DNA of 64,000 bases from Numida meleagris (taxonomy: Eukaryota > Chordata > Aves > Galliformes > Numididae). Location of the stretch: NCBI RefSeq assembly GCF_002078875.1, contig NC_034411.1, positions 2,250,194 through 2,314,193 of the forward strand, given 5' to 3'. Shown here one piece after another: positions 61,001 to 64,000 of this stretch (positions are counted from its first letter, which is position 1; each line of letters opens with the position of its first letter). The notes under the pieces are model-generated. The model was not told where the DNA came from, made no database searches, and was given only the letters and a program-made list of their open reading frames with translations. The translations under genes were made by a program, and so were the position numbers.

Positions 61001-61036
61001 CGCTCCTAGTATATTGCTCTCTTGAGCAGAAATATC
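856..61036 (-). CDS. USP34: USP34, internal part of the gene (35 exons, 1535 codons)
   Basis: Ubiquitin-specific peptidase 34 is a very large cysteine deubiquitinase. In mammals it is reported to stabilise axin in Wnt signalling and to act in the DNA-damage response. I identified it because the spliced minus-strand translation matches human USP34, as I remember it, nearly residue for residue over long runs such as [20 protein letters not shown] and [16 protein letters not shown]. Thirty-five exons join with matching phases and GT-AG introns into 1535 codons without a stop. The fragment covers roughly human residues 185-1720: helical-repeat scaffold, an acidic/Ser-rich linker with 12 histidines (fragment residues about 375-580), more scaffold, a ubiquitin-like domain (about 1027-1132), then scaffold again. 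The initiator methionine lies beyond the right edge and the catalytic domain beyond the left edge, so this window alone does not show enzyme activity. No frameshift or premature stop was seen, so the gene looks intact. Confidence 0.97.
2046..2170 (-). CDS. USP34: USP34 exon ([15 protein letters not shown]... to LIPE)
   Basis: It completes a Val codon begun in the 41-nt exon at 3129 and ends in phase 0 at GAG before donor GTATG. It encodes a helical segment with [20 protein letters not shown] and [12 protein letters not shown], fragment residues 1443-1484. It differs from the remembered human sequence at only a few positions (for example Ser for Leu after AHCCS). Confidence 0.96.
3129..3169 (-). 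CDS. USP34: USP34 41-nt micro-exon ([13 protein letters not shown])
   Basis: This is too short for an ORF search. I placed it by spliced phase: the exon at 4470 ends CCC AG, this exon supplies G, then 13 codons [13 protein letters not shown], then G of the next Val. Acceptor CCAG and donor GTCAGT are both present. It matches the human residues between APR and VSHYS. The length is not a multiple of three, so skipping would shift the frame; it should be constitutive. Confidence 0.95.
4470..4552 (-). CDS. USP34: USP34 exon ([20 protein letters not shown]...)
   Basis: It starts in phase 0 at GTG after TTTAAAG and ends CCCAG before donor GTACAA. It encodes a hydrophobic helix, [15 protein letters not shown], then [13 protein letters not shown]; fragment residues 1402-1429. 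This exon plus the 41-nt exon bridge HIPRLTE and HYSMW in the human order. Confidence 0.95.
4638..4659. repeat. A22 homopolymer
   Basis: Twenty-two A in a row, in the intron upstream (gene sense) of the exon at 4470. On the minus strand this is a T tract about 85 nt before the acceptor. Likely length-polymorphic. Confidence 0.9.
5779..5979 (-). CDS. USP34: USP34 exon ([20 protein letters not shown]...)
   Basis: 67 codons, phase 0 at both ends, acceptor TTCACAG and donor GTAAGG. It encodes [15 protein letters not shown], the [17 protein letters not shown] segment and a basic stretch [14 protein letters not shown] before HIPRLTE; fragment residues 1335-1401. The basic stretch could be surface-exposed or a localisation signal, which is inference. 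Confidence 0.96.
6973..7059 (-). CDS. USP34: USP34 exon ([20 protein letters not shown]...)
   Basis: 29 codons, phase 0 at both ends. It encodes an armadillo-like helix, [15 protein letters not shown], followed by [12 protein letters not shown]; fragment residues 1306-1334. Acceptor TTCTTACAG is strong; donor GTAGGT. Confidence 0.96.
7368..7451 (-). CDS. USP34: USP34 exon (acidic/Ser segment [16 protein letters not shown]...)
   Basis: 28 codons, phase 0 at both ends, found by spliced continuity between RRIRREST and FVAAGG. It encodes a short disordered acidic loop, [16 protein letters not shown], then NSKNTWSCK; fragment residues 1278-1305. The donor is the weak form AAG|GTTTGA. Because the exon is symmetric it could be skipped in frame. 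Confidence 0.94.
7577..7699 (-). CDS. USP34: USP34 exon ([20 protein letters not shown]...)
   Basis: 41 codons, phase 0 at both ends, donor GTAATA. It encodes helices [20 protein letters not shown] followed by a basic cluster [11 protein letters not shown]; fragment residues 1237-1277. Gly replaces the Ser I remember in human at the first codon. Confidence 0.96.
8471..8596 (-). CDS. USP34: USP34 exon ([20 protein letters not shown]...)
   Basis: 42 codons, phase 0 at both ends, acceptor with a long T tract ending CAG, donor GTAAAC. It encodes [36 protein letters not shown]; fragment residues 1195-1236. The first residues SAK differ from the human junction, which I recall as SLR. Confidence 0.96.
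9257..9466 (-). CDS. USP34: USP34 exon: end of ubiquitin-like domain and following helices
   Basis: 70 codons, phase 0 at both ends. [14 protein letters not shown] is the last beta strand of the ubiquitin-like fold begun in the exons at 16676, 16430 and 12217. Then come a Pro-rich turn ([11 protein letters not shown]) and the helix pair [20 protein letters not shown]; fragment residues 1125-1194. The end, [10 protein letters not shown], is more divergent from human than the rest. Confidence 0.96.
9963..10721 (-). mobile_element. CR1 retrotransposon, 5'-truncated and old
   Basis: Non-LTR CR1 element with its 3' end at the left (degraded ACAGACTATCCTGAGTTG) and body running right. Recognisable CR1 blocks include the region around CATCAGCTTGCGAGCATGCC, TGGGCCCTGTCACTGCCCCC and TCTGCCCTTGAGAGATTCAA. 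It has many substitutions and no long ORF. It abuts the plus-strand CR1 at 10722, so the two face away from each other. Confidence 0.8.
10722..10950 (+). mobile_element. CR1 retrotransposon 3' fragment
   Basis: Plus-strand CR1 tail with the typical run GGAAGTTCCATATGAACGTG, a degraded CTGCCCAGGGTGGTGGTAGA, CTGGATGATCTCCAGAGGTC, ending near AACTCCTGTAATTCTGCA. It is a 5'-truncated fragment of about 230 bp. Confidence 0.85.
11872..12090. repeat. Unassigned dispersed repeat, copy 2
   Basis: Second copy of the repeat at 18-262, same orientation, about 20 bp shorter because a stretch after TTAAATGAGG is missing. It lies 127 bp on the donor side of the USP34 exon at 12217, inside the intron. Divergence from copy 1 looks substantial, suggesting old insertions. 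Confidence 0.7.
12217..12317 (-). CDS. USP34: USP34 exon: ubiquitin-like domain, C-terminal half
   Basis: It completes a Gly codon, then [20 protein letters not shown] and [13 protein letters not shown]; fragment residues 1091-1124. The pattern (strand VRMISSG, a loop [12 protein letters not shown] and strand KDMQMVFVS) is that of the ubiquitin-like insert shared by USP9X, USP24 and USP34. Large introns on both sides isolate this exon. Confidence 0.96.
14992..15020. repeat. TA-rich microsatellite
   Basis: Alternating TATATA units interrupted by AAA and ending ACACAC, in the 4.1-kb intron just left of the mariner at 15195. Likely polymorphic. Confidence 0.8.
15195..15741 (+). mobile_element. 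Mariner-type DNA transposon, internally deleted (Galluhop-like)
   Basis: A 547-bp element between TA dinucleotides at 15193-15194 and 15742-15743. The terminal inverted repeats contain GCTCTGAAAGTAATGC at the left and its complement at the right. On the plus strand a transposase-like start ([14 protein letters not shown]) lies at 15369 and a mariner-like C-terminus (about [15 protein letters not shown], stop at 15630-15632) follows after only about 260 bp. A full transposase needs about 1 kb, so most of the centre is deleted. Stops inside the relic make it dead. A non-autonomous copy of the chicken mariner family is the best reading, from memory of its terminal sequence. Confidence 0.88.
15369..15632 (+). 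pseudogene. Mariner transposase relic, N- and C-termini joined
   Basis: Plus-strand reading starts [14 protein letters not shown], then a stop, then [16 protein letters not shown] and another stop. A frame near the end reads [20 protein letters not shown], resembling a mariner transposase end. The central catalytic region with the DDD triad is missing. It gives no functional protein. Confidence 0.75.
16250..16274. repeat. Short tandem duplication, 13-bp period
   Basis: The unit TGCTATTAATGA occurs twice in a row, 150 bp left of the exon at 16430. This is a small replication-slippage duplication in the intron. Confidence 0.8.
16430..16577 (-). CDS. USP34: USP34 exon: ubiquitin-like domain, strand-helix part
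   Basis: 49 codons plus G, starting at [20 protein letters not shown]. This is the beta strand followed by the main helix ([16 protein letters not shown]) of a ubiquitin-like fold, then a Gln-rich loop [16 protein letters not shown]; fragment residues 1042-1091. Nearly identical to human as remembered. Confidence 0.97.
16676..16802 (-). CDS. USP34: USP34 exon: entry into ubiquitin-like domain
   Basis: It completes an Arg codon and encodes [20 protein letters not shown] then [20 protein letters not shown]; fragment residues 999-1041. [11 protein letters not shown] is the first strand of the ubiquitin-like domain. A short 98-nt intron separates it from the next exon. Confidence 0.96.
17190..17349 (-). 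CDS. USP34: USP34 exon ([20 protein letters not shown]...)
   Basis: 52 full codons with split codons at both ends. It encodes a long helical segment, [20 protein letters not shown] then [20 protein letters not shown]; fragment residues 946-999. Donor GTAAAT; acceptor ATTACAG. Confidence 0.96.
17489..17588 (-). CDS. USP34: USP34 exon ([20 protein letters not shown]...)
   Basis: 33 codons plus G, found by phase between SNSE and KTGLEKE. It encodes [15 protein letters not shown] then [14 protein letters not shown]; fragment residues 913-946. It matches the human order exactly as remembered. Confidence 0.96.
18548..18661 (-). CDS. USP34: USP34 exon ([20 protein letters not shown]...)
   Basis: 38 codons, phase 0 at both ends. 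It starts [20 protein letters not shown] and ends [16 protein letters not shown]; fragment residues 875-912. The Met at its start is internal, not an initiator. Confidence 0.96.
19466..19620 (-). CDS. USP34: USP34 exon ([20 protein letters not shown]...)
   Basis: It completes an Arg codon and gives 51 codons: [51 protein letters not shown]; fragment residues 823-874. It appears fully conserved with human as remembered. Donor GTACGC is slightly unusual. Confidence 0.97.
19959..20041 (-). CDS. USP34: USP34 exon ([20 protein letters not shown]...)
   Basis: 27 codons with split codons on both sides (Leu at entry, Arg at exit). It encodes [27 protein letters not shown]; fragment residues 795-823. 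Acceptor TTCTAG, donor GTAAGT. Confidence 0.95.
21131..21358 (-). mobile_element. CR1 retrotransposon 3' fragment
   Basis: It begins at the left with the reverse CR1 tail ATAGAATCACAGAATGGTTT and GGTTGGAAGGGATTTT, then CACACCAGGTTGCTCACAGC and CCTGTTCCAGTGCCTCACCA. About 228 bp, 5'-truncated. It lies 111 bp from the acceptor-distal side of the exon at 21469, within the intron downstream of that exon. Confidence 0.9.
21469..21564 (-). CDS. USP34: USP34 exon ([20 protein letters not shown]...)
   Basis: 31 full codons; it completes the Met after HWIT and ends in the split Leu after HKHA. It encodes [31 protein letters not shown]; fragment residues 763-795. Donor GTAAGT. Confidence 0.95.
22097..22893 (-). 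mobile_element. CR1 retrotransposon, 5'-truncated
   Basis: Tail at left (degraded, then TTTGGAAGGGACCTACAAGG), body to the right with CTGGGGCCCGGTCCATCCCC, TGTTGTGGTGCCCAAACCTG and CCAGAACCCCCAGATCCCCT. Minus-strand reading at 22454-22819 gives a reverse-transcriptase C-terminal relic with stops on both sides. About 800 bp. Confidence 0.88.
23210..23299 (-). CDS. USP34: USP34 exon ([20 protein letters not shown]...)
   Basis: 29 full codons between NN(R) and (M)WAEK. It encodes [29 protein letters not shown]; fragment residues 733-763. Acceptor CCTTTAG, donor GTAAGT. Confidence 0.95.
24393..24520 (-). CDS. USP34: USP34 exon ([20 protein letters not shown]...)
   Basis: 42 codons plus AG. It encodes [42 protein letters not shown]; fragment residues 691-733. 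IH replaces the human VN I remember at the start. Only 83 nt of intron separate it from the exon at 24604. Confidence 0.96.
24604..24719 (-). CDS. USP34: USP34 exon ([20 protein letters not shown]...)
   Basis: It completes a Gly codon, then 38 codons: [38 protein letters not shown]; fragment residues 652-690. Acceptor TTGTTCAG, donor GTAAGT. Confidence 0.96.
25026..25052. repeat. Short tandem duplication (TATTTCATATAAG)
   Basis: A 13-bp unit occurs twice in tandem in the intron between the exons at 24604 and 26418. A further spaced pair, CATCATTCATTTA, occurs at 25310 and 25338. Confidence 0.8.
26418..26632 (-). CDS. USP34: USP34 exon: end of disordered linker and return to helices
   Basis: 71 codons plus one base at each end. 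It encodes [20 protein letters not shown], an acidic run [15 protein letters not shown], then a helical part [20 protein letters not shown]; fragment residues 580-652. It follows the histidine-tract exon directly and looks identical to human as remembered. Confidence 0.97.
27204..27820 (-). CDS. USP34: USP34 large exon: acidic/Ser-rich linker with 12-His tract
   Basis: 617 nt, by far the largest exon here; 205 codons plus GG. It starts [20 protein letters not shown], carries Ser/Gly/Asn-rich sequence, an acidic run [10 protein letters not shown], a variable middle, then the conserved [20 protein letters not shown] and GPQ followed by 12 histidines, D and G. Low complexity predicts a disordered linker. 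The His codons mix CAT and CAC, so this is not a simple uninterrupted triplet expansion. The donor GTGGGT lies right after the DG codons; a second GT six bases further is in the wrong phase. The middle region differs most from human, as expected for a linker. Fragment residues 375-580. Confidence 0.97.
28065..28365 (-). mobile_element. CR1 retrotransposon 3' fragment
   Basis: Tail at left (AGAATCACCAAGGTTGGAAA), then ACTCCACCACGTCCCTGGGC, CAGCCCATTCCAGCGCCTGC and TGCAACTTGAGGCCATTGCC. About 300 bp. The same subfamily, in the opposite orientation, as the younger copies at 48435 and 58045. It lies in the intron next to the His-tract exon. Confidence 0.92.
28647..28777 (-). CDS. USP34: USP34 exon ([20 protein letters not shown]...)
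   Basis: It completes a Trp codon and gives 43 codons: [43 protein letters not shown]; fragment residues 331-374. It is a Ser/Pro-rich start of the disordered linker followed by a short predicted helix. Donor GTAAGC. Confidence 0.96.
29180..29215 (-). CDS. USP34: USP34 36-nt micro-exon ([12 protein letters not shown])
   Basis: Found by phase: the exon at 30217 ends in G, this exon gives AA then [11 protein letters not shown] and T, and the next exon supplies GG for Trp. Human has EEEELRRTAPSPW at this place as I remember it. Acceptor CCTTCAG with a T/C tract, donor GTAAGT. Being 36 nt it can be skipped without shifting the frame, losing 12 residues. Confidence 0.94.
29564..30075 (+). mobile_element. 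Solo LTR of an avian endogenous retrovirus, copy 1
   Basis: About 510 bp, aligning with 48991-49553 in the same orientation: shared blocks TTTGGCTTTGGGAGA, AACACTGTTGATAACACAC, GTTGTTGCTGAGCAGTGCTG, GGACAGCTGACCTAA-like sequence, TTTGTAAATATA and the right end GGGTTAAACCAG. The left edge is blurred and the TGTCATGG start seen in copy 2 is not clear here. No internal retroviral genes flank it. Confidence 0.8.
30217..30346 (-). CDS. USP34: USP34 exon ([20 protein letters not shown]...)
   Basis: 43 codons plus G. It encodes [43 protein letters not shown]; fragment residues 276-319. The helical start closes the N-terminal scaffold and the tail leads into the linker. Donor GTATGT. Confidence 0.96.
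30776..30901 (-). CDS. USP34: USP34 exon ([20 protein letters not shown]...)
   Basis: 42 codons, phase 0 at both ends. It encodes [42 protein letters not shown]; fragment residues 234-275. STLHPGAH differs from human SALEPSVH as remembered. Donor GTAAAG. Confidence 0.96.
31790..31855 (+). mobile_element. CR1 3' tail fragment
   Basis: Short plus-strand tail: TCTTGGACTAGATTACCTTT, AATGTCCCTTCCAAGTCTAA, then AATTCTATGATTCTC, the ATTCTATG octamer that ends CR1 elements. Very short, old fragment. Confidence 0.8.
32095..32625 (-). mobile_element. Mariner-type DNA transposon, internally deleted, opposite orientation
   Basis: About 530 bp. The left end has TA then GCTCTGAAAGTAATGCCTCC as a terminal inverted repeat; the right end has AGGAGGCATTACT but is degraded beyond that. 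Read on the minus strand it aligns with the element at 15195-15741, including the transposase start [13 protein letters not shown] and the sequence encoding [13 protein letters not shown]. Most of the transposase is deleted. Confidence 0.85.
32957..32998. repeat. T-rich low-complexity tract
   Basis: Runs of T broken by GGG, GG and G. Antisense to the gene, so A-rich in the USP34 pre-mRNA. Confidence 0.85.
33650..33742 (-). CDS. USP34: USP34 exon ([20 protein letters not shown]...)
   Basis: 31 codons, phase 0 at both ends. It encodes [31 protein letters not shown]; fragment residues 203-233. It sits 96 nt from the preceding exon. Donor GTATAT. Confidence 0.96.
33839..33920 (-). CDS. USP34: USP34 exon ([20 protein letters not shown]...)
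   Basis: It completes a Thr codon and gives 27 codons: [27 protein letters not shown]; fragment residues 175-202. Acceptor CCTCTAG. The donor is the weak form GAG|GTTTGT. Reading on into the 96-nt intron meets a stop after 11 codons. Confidence 0.96.
33921..41647. other. USP34 intron, 7.7 kb, no recognisable repeats
   Basis: Unique AT-rich sequence between the exons SIAKEL and NQLHTF. The ORF at 38804-39136 (110 codons, plus strand) shows no family resemblance. I see no CR1, LTR, mariner or RNA gene here. Confidence 0.75.
41648..41709 (-). CDS. USP34: USP34 62-nt exon ([20 protein letters not shown])
   Basis: 20 codons plus AC of the next Thr. It was found by phase between SQIT and SIAKEL and matches human [20 protein letters not shown] as remembered. 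Acceptor CTATAG, donor GTAAGT. It is isolated between introns of 7.7 and 5.5 kb. Confidence 0.95.
41710..47195. other. USP34 intron, 5.5 kb, no recognisable repeats
   Basis: Unique AT-rich sequence with A and T runs (for example at 42073, 43339 and 47091). No mobile element or RNA gene recognised. Confidence 0.75.
47196..47388 (-). CDS. USP34: USP34 exon ([20 protein letters not shown]...)
   Basis: It completes an Arg codon and gives 64 codons: [64 protein letters not shown]; fragment residues 90-154. Conservation with human is near complete as remembered (one Thr to Ala). Donor GTAAGA. Confidence 0.97.
47887..47903. repeat. A homopolymer (about 17 A)
   Basis: Plain A run in the 8.7-kb intron. 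Similar runs of 11-16 bases occur at 20930, 25120, 36174, 47091, 50310 and 50369; none is attached to a recognisable retroelement. Confidence 0.85.
48435..48890 (+). mobile_element. CR1 retrotransposon, young 5'-truncated copy
   Basis: 456 bp, plus strand. It carries the C-terminal end of CR1 ORF2 in an open frame (about [20 protein letters not shown] ... [13 protein letters not shown], stop at 48805-48807) and then the 3' UTR ending in TTCTATGATTCTATGAT. About 97% identical by eye to the copy at 58045-58590. The open frame joins intronic sequence upstream, so it is not a gene. Confidence 0.95.
48991..49553 (+). mobile_element. Solo LTR of an avian endogenous retrovirus, copy 2
   Basis: It starts TGTCATGGTTTCGGCTAGGA and ends near GGTTAAACTACAACA, whose end is an imperfect inverted match to the start. 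About 563 bp. The interior has TTTGTAAATATACATAATTA, where LTR polyadenylation signals usually lie. No internal retroviral genes and no second LTR nearby, so a solo LTR from recombination. I could not find a clean target-site duplication. Confidence 0.85.
49693..49795 (-). mobile_element. CR1 3' fragment, short
   Basis: Tail at left (TTAGAATCATAGAATTGCTT), then GGCCTGGAAGGGACCTTAAA and CCAACCACTACACCAGGCTG. About 100 bp only, old and truncated. Confidence 0.85.
50477..51367 (-). mobile_element. CR1 retrotransposon, 890 bp
   Basis: Tail at left (ATAGAATCATAGAATGGCCT) and body to 51367. The minus strand reads as CR1 reverse-transcriptase C-terminal sequence in two frames: 51268-50906 ([20 protein letters not shown] ... 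[20 protein letters not shown]) and 50909-50700 ([20 protein letters not shown]), so at least one frameshift breaks it. It ends abruptly where the LTR-like sequence at 51368 begins. Confidence 0.93.
51368..51876 (+). mobile_element. LTR-like sequence abutting CR1 (probable ERV-L type solo LTR)
   Basis: About 500 bp starting TGTGGTGCACTGGGAGTTAA and ending near AACCATAGCCATACCA. It has an LTR-like layout: TG start, a T/C-rich right part and GTTTAGTAAATTAG, which could be a weak polyadenylation region. Ends are imperfect and the right boundary is uncertain. It could instead be another repeat family. Confidence 0.55.
54153..54745 (-). mobile_element. CR1 retrotransposon, 590 bp
   Basis: Tail at left (CACAGAATCACAGAATGGTT), then GTTGCTCACAGCCCCATCCA. 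The minus strand at 54713-54477 reads as CR1 ORF2 sequence ([20 protein letters not shown], then [20 protein letters not shown]), partly in another frame, so it is broken. 5'-truncated near 54745. Confidence 0.93.
55520..55534. repeat. TA microsatellite
   Basis: Short run of alternating T and A in the 8.7-kb intron, about 510 bp left of the exon at 56044. Similar short TA runs are at 12419, 30521 and 46094. Confidence 0.75.
56044..56111 (-). CDS. USP34: USP34 68-nt exon ([20 protein letters not shown])
   Basis: 22 codons plus AG. It encodes [22 protein letters not shown] and matches human. Acceptor TTTATAG, donor GTAAAT. Its length is not a multiple of three, so loss would shift the frame. 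Fragment residues 68-90. Confidence 0.95.
56112..60654. other. USP34 intron, 4.5 kb
   Basis: Holds the young CR1 at 58045-58590. The rest is unique AT-rich sequence with no supported feature. Confidence 0.8.
58045..58590 (+). mobile_element. CR1 retrotransposon, young 5'-truncated copy
   Basis: About 545 bp on the plus strand. The ORF2 relic reads [20 protein letters not shown] ... [20 protein letters not shown] and stops early at 58276, because one base is missing relative to the copy at 48435 (ACTCCTG instead of ACTACCTG). The 3' end is TTCTATGATTCTA. The same young subfamily as 48435. Confidence 0.95.
60655..60804 (-). CDS. USP34: USP34 exon ([20 protein letters not shown]...)
   Basis: 50 codons, phase 0 at both ends. 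It encodes [50 protein letters not shown]; fragment residues 18-67. Acceptor TCTCTAG, donor GTAAGT. Confidence 0.96.
60986..61036 (-). CDS. USP34: USP34 51-nt exon, first one in the window ([17 protein letters not shown])
   Basis: 17 codons, phase 0 at both ends, [17 protein letters not shown], matching human [17 protein letters not shown] at about residue 185 as remembered. Acceptor AAATAG, donor GTAAGT. The preceding human exon (helix around EKEKLLLCVAKIFQIQFPLY) is not found between 61037 and 64000. Confidence 0.94.
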
Positions 61037-64000
61037 CTATTTAAAAAGAGAAAAAATACATGTTGTTAACATAAGCAACAAAAACATACTTTTAGAATAA
61101 AACACAAGTGACCATTAACAGATATTACTGTCAATCAGAAAAACTGGAAACCTAATTTAGAGGAAGCCAGAAGCTCAGGCTTTGCTCTTTCACACTGGAA
61201 AACACAAATGAATTTATTTTTGTTAAAATATAAGCACACAAACATATACATTAAGGGTAACATCTCAGCAATGGCTCCCAGTGGCTGGGATCAAAAGATA
61301 ATCCTTAAACCCTCTCTTCCCTTTTCACTCCCTCAAGATCACCAGTTTTTCAACAGAAATGCTGCAGAGGAGAGTCTAGCACACTGGTCACACACTTGCA
61401 TGAGAATTACAGAACAGAATTAATCTCAGTGCTTTTGAATGCATTTTTTACATAAAAATTAGACATCTAACCAGACACATTAAGTTAGATGAAATGTAAA
61501 ATAGCCTATAATCCTACATTTAATAACCTAAGGGATAAACTATCAAATTATTTGCTCCCATCAGAATGCTATAATTCCTTAACTTCAACTACTATACTAT
61601 TTTACGTGTAATAAAATATCTCTTATTTTATAAGGACCTAAATACTCTTCACAGGTTAAAACTAACCTAAGAGGAAGAAAGAAACCTAGAACCCCATCAA
61701 TCTGTAAGCTATCTGTTGTGAGGAGAAAAACATTCTCCAGAAGTACTAAATTGAAGAGAATTTAGAAAGACAGCTTTTCATTACTCCTTCATAACAGCCA
61801 CTTGTTGGACAGTATAAAGCTGGAACTTCCCTTCTTAGGGTTGCTACCTATATTGCCTCTATCCTGCATATGGCTGAGGGCAAAAGGCAGTCAAACTATA
61901 GTAAGATGTGACTGTACTACCACAGTATTGCCATGTCTACCTGCAGGTAGTTACAGTACACATTCTTCTTATCCTTCTGTACCAAACATCCAGTTCTGAC
62001 ATTCGCAACCAAAATGCAAGTTCGAGATAAGGCTGTTTTTAAATGAAGTTTCCTGGGTATATTTCAAATACCTCTGCAGGAGTAAGCTTCTTTAAGCTAT
62101 ACCACAGGATACTGGAGGCAAGTGATTTCACATGGATGAAGTGTGATACAAACATTTTGAATTAGAAGCATACTGAACATATTTAAGCTTTTATTTTCCT
62201 TTTCCTTCTGATGAACTCTCAGTCACGCCTGAACTTGTGATACTCTTACAGCTATTTTTAAAACAGCTTTGAAGGCAGAAAGTGGTATGCAAGAAAACGC
62301 CTTCAGTACTCTGATTGCGAAAAACTCAGAAATAATATGAGAAATGTCATTAGCTTTTTTGAACAAAATAAAGAACTGTCACGTGAACTACGTTACTTAG
62401 AATCTAGAAGTCAAAAATCCATGTAAGTCTGTTGTGTGAGTCCTGCAAAGTTATTAAAAGTGTCACGGCTGAGAGACTGAGTCTGGAAGCATGATTTCTG
62501 TATTTGCAGACGTGAAACTCAACAGAGAAATCCTCAAGATCAACTGTATAAGAAAACAGTAGAAATCCTCAGGGGAATCTAACGTGGCATTAAAAAACAC
62601 CACTACTTCAGAAGAAATATATTAGCTGAAGTCAGTCATGGACAAAACCTCAGGTGGAGGGTACTCGATTAGGGTTAGCTTTCAAGAAAAGATTTACTTG
62701 AAAAGATTTACCCCCCAAAAAAGCAGAGATGGCAACATCCCAAAGCGTTAGGGAACTATGGACACTCAAATAACTTTTTCTTTTTTTCCATCTTCCTTCA
62801 AGAACTGCTTAACAGTTGGCTTACTCACTTCAGATTCATTATTCATTCATGTCTGGAGGAATTTTCAGACAGTGCAAAGTTCAGGAGTGGATTTCATGCT
62901 TTTATTCTTTTATCTTCAGGATTTTAAGTGTCCCCACTTTTAAAACTTCCCCTTCCCCCTCTCTGAATTGCTCCTACACAAATCTGCTCTGTAAAGTCTA
63001 AACTGATGAACAGAGTATACTGTTTTGAACTACTCTGTAAGCACGATCTCTTAAAGGATATTAAATTGTCAAAACCCCAAATCAGTTATAAATAGAGTGA
63101 ATTTAATGATGAAAAATACACACAAAGATCTTTCTCTTTCTGCACACCAAAAATACTGGTAGATTTCAACACAAGTAAACAGTTTGCTTCCAGATTGTAC
63201 CTTCACAGAAGTTTTATTCTTCAGCATTCACGCCCTGAGATTAACTCTCCTGTAATAGAACGCAACCAGTTGTGCTCTTCTGGAAAAACAAACCTACCAG
63301 AAATGTAATGAAAAGCATCCTTCTACTAAGCGTAAGAAAAGTTGAGGCACACGTTCTGTCTATACTGACCCACCTTCTTTTTACATGGGTCAAGAGCATG
63401 CACTTGCCAATTCTCAAGTAACGTAACCCTGATTTAATTCCATGTAATGTAGTGGCACTATCCTCGTATCTAGCACATTTCTGTATTTCTTCCCTCTGCA
63501 AGGCAACGTTAACTTTGCCGTCAGAAATGAACTGTTCGTGGAGTTTCTGCTGTTAATATGCAGCCCACCTGTCTTCTGTGGTCTTCATTTTCTCACTTCG
63601 GAAGTATCATAAATGTGTAAAAGACTAATTAATTACTTGCCCATGTTATTTAAGGACAGAATCTATAGGATCAACAGTGGGCTGATATCCTTTTCTAAAT
63701 TTTACTGTTCGTTTTTACCCAACTCAGACCATCCAAACTGGGGAAAACCTGCTACTTTCTCTCCTTTGCTAGATAGTCAAGTTTAAAAATCGCTTTGGAA
63801 AGTACCTGGTAAGAGGATTAGACTTCAAGAACTATTCTGTCCTTAAACAGAAAGATTCTGGATGTGTACGCAAAGACCAACAGTAAATATTTATGCCCAA
63901 TCATTAACAGAAGATGATACCATGTAAAAGCCTTACATTGGAAATTTTTAAATGACAGCCTCGTTAGTCATTTGTAGGCAAAGTAAAACCCTGCTGGACT
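61037..64000. other. USP34 upstream intron, right-edge part
   Basis: At least 2964 bp with no match to the next expected USP34 exon, no CR1 and no other element I recognise. A 181-bp intron (60805-60985) separates the two rightmost exons. Confidence 0.8.

Noticed and set aside
1..64000. tRNA, rRNA, CRISPR arrays, operons, riboswitches, phage features
   Set aside because: None was seen, and the window is a bird gene interior where the bacterial types are not expected.
61037..64000. Next upstream USP34 exon
   Set aside because: I looked on the minus strand for the helix expected there (around LLLCVAKIFQIQFPLYTAYK) and found no match, so it probably lies beyond 64000.

Overview
This window is vertebrate genomic DNA, very probably from a galliform bird such as a chicken relative. 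The evidence is the many CR1 non-LTR retrotransposon tails, mariner copies of the chicken Galluhop type, avian-type LTRs, and a split gene whose product is close to human USP34. Coding sequence occupies about 7% of the window and the rest is intron.

The whole window lies inside one gene on the minus strand, USP34 (ubiquitin-specific peptidase 34, a giant deubiquitinase). I could place 35 consecutive exons between 856 and 61036. All have GT donors and AG acceptors, all phases match at every junction, and together they give 4605 nt = 1535 codons with no stop. By my recollection of the human protein (about 3,550 aa) this corresponds to roughly residues 185-1720. The first exons lie beyond 64000, and the catalytic USP domain with its Cys and His boxes lies beyond position 1, so neither end of the gene is here. 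The encoded part is mostly predicted helical-repeat scaffold. A long disordered acidic/Ser-rich linker with a 12-histidine tract comes from the 617-nt exon at 27204-27820. A ubiquitin-like domain is spread over four exons between 16802 and 9257.

Layout by coordinate: 1-9466 holds tightly spaced exons with small introns. 9467-12216 is an intron with two CR1 copies facing away from each other and the second copy of an unassigned repeat also present at 18-262. 12318-16429 holds a 547-bp deleted mariner. 16430-30901 is the densest exon block, interrupted by CR1 copies and one LTR. 30902-33649 holds a second deleted mariner in the opposite orientation. 33650-48430 is about 15 kb with only four exons and no repeat I can recognise. 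47389-56043 is a repeat-rich intron with CR1, LTR, CR1, CR1, LTR, CR1 in that order. 56112-60654 carries another young CR1. 61037-64000 is the start of a longer upstream intron.

I found no second gene, RNA gene, CRISPR array or previously undescribed system. The points most worth a second look are the exon architecture (36-nt and 41-nt micro-exons, weak GTTT donors, His tract ending next to a splice donor), the paired deleted mariners, and the directly repeated young CR1 copies that flank a frame-shifting exon. Comparisons with human USP34 and with repeat families are from memory, not from a search.
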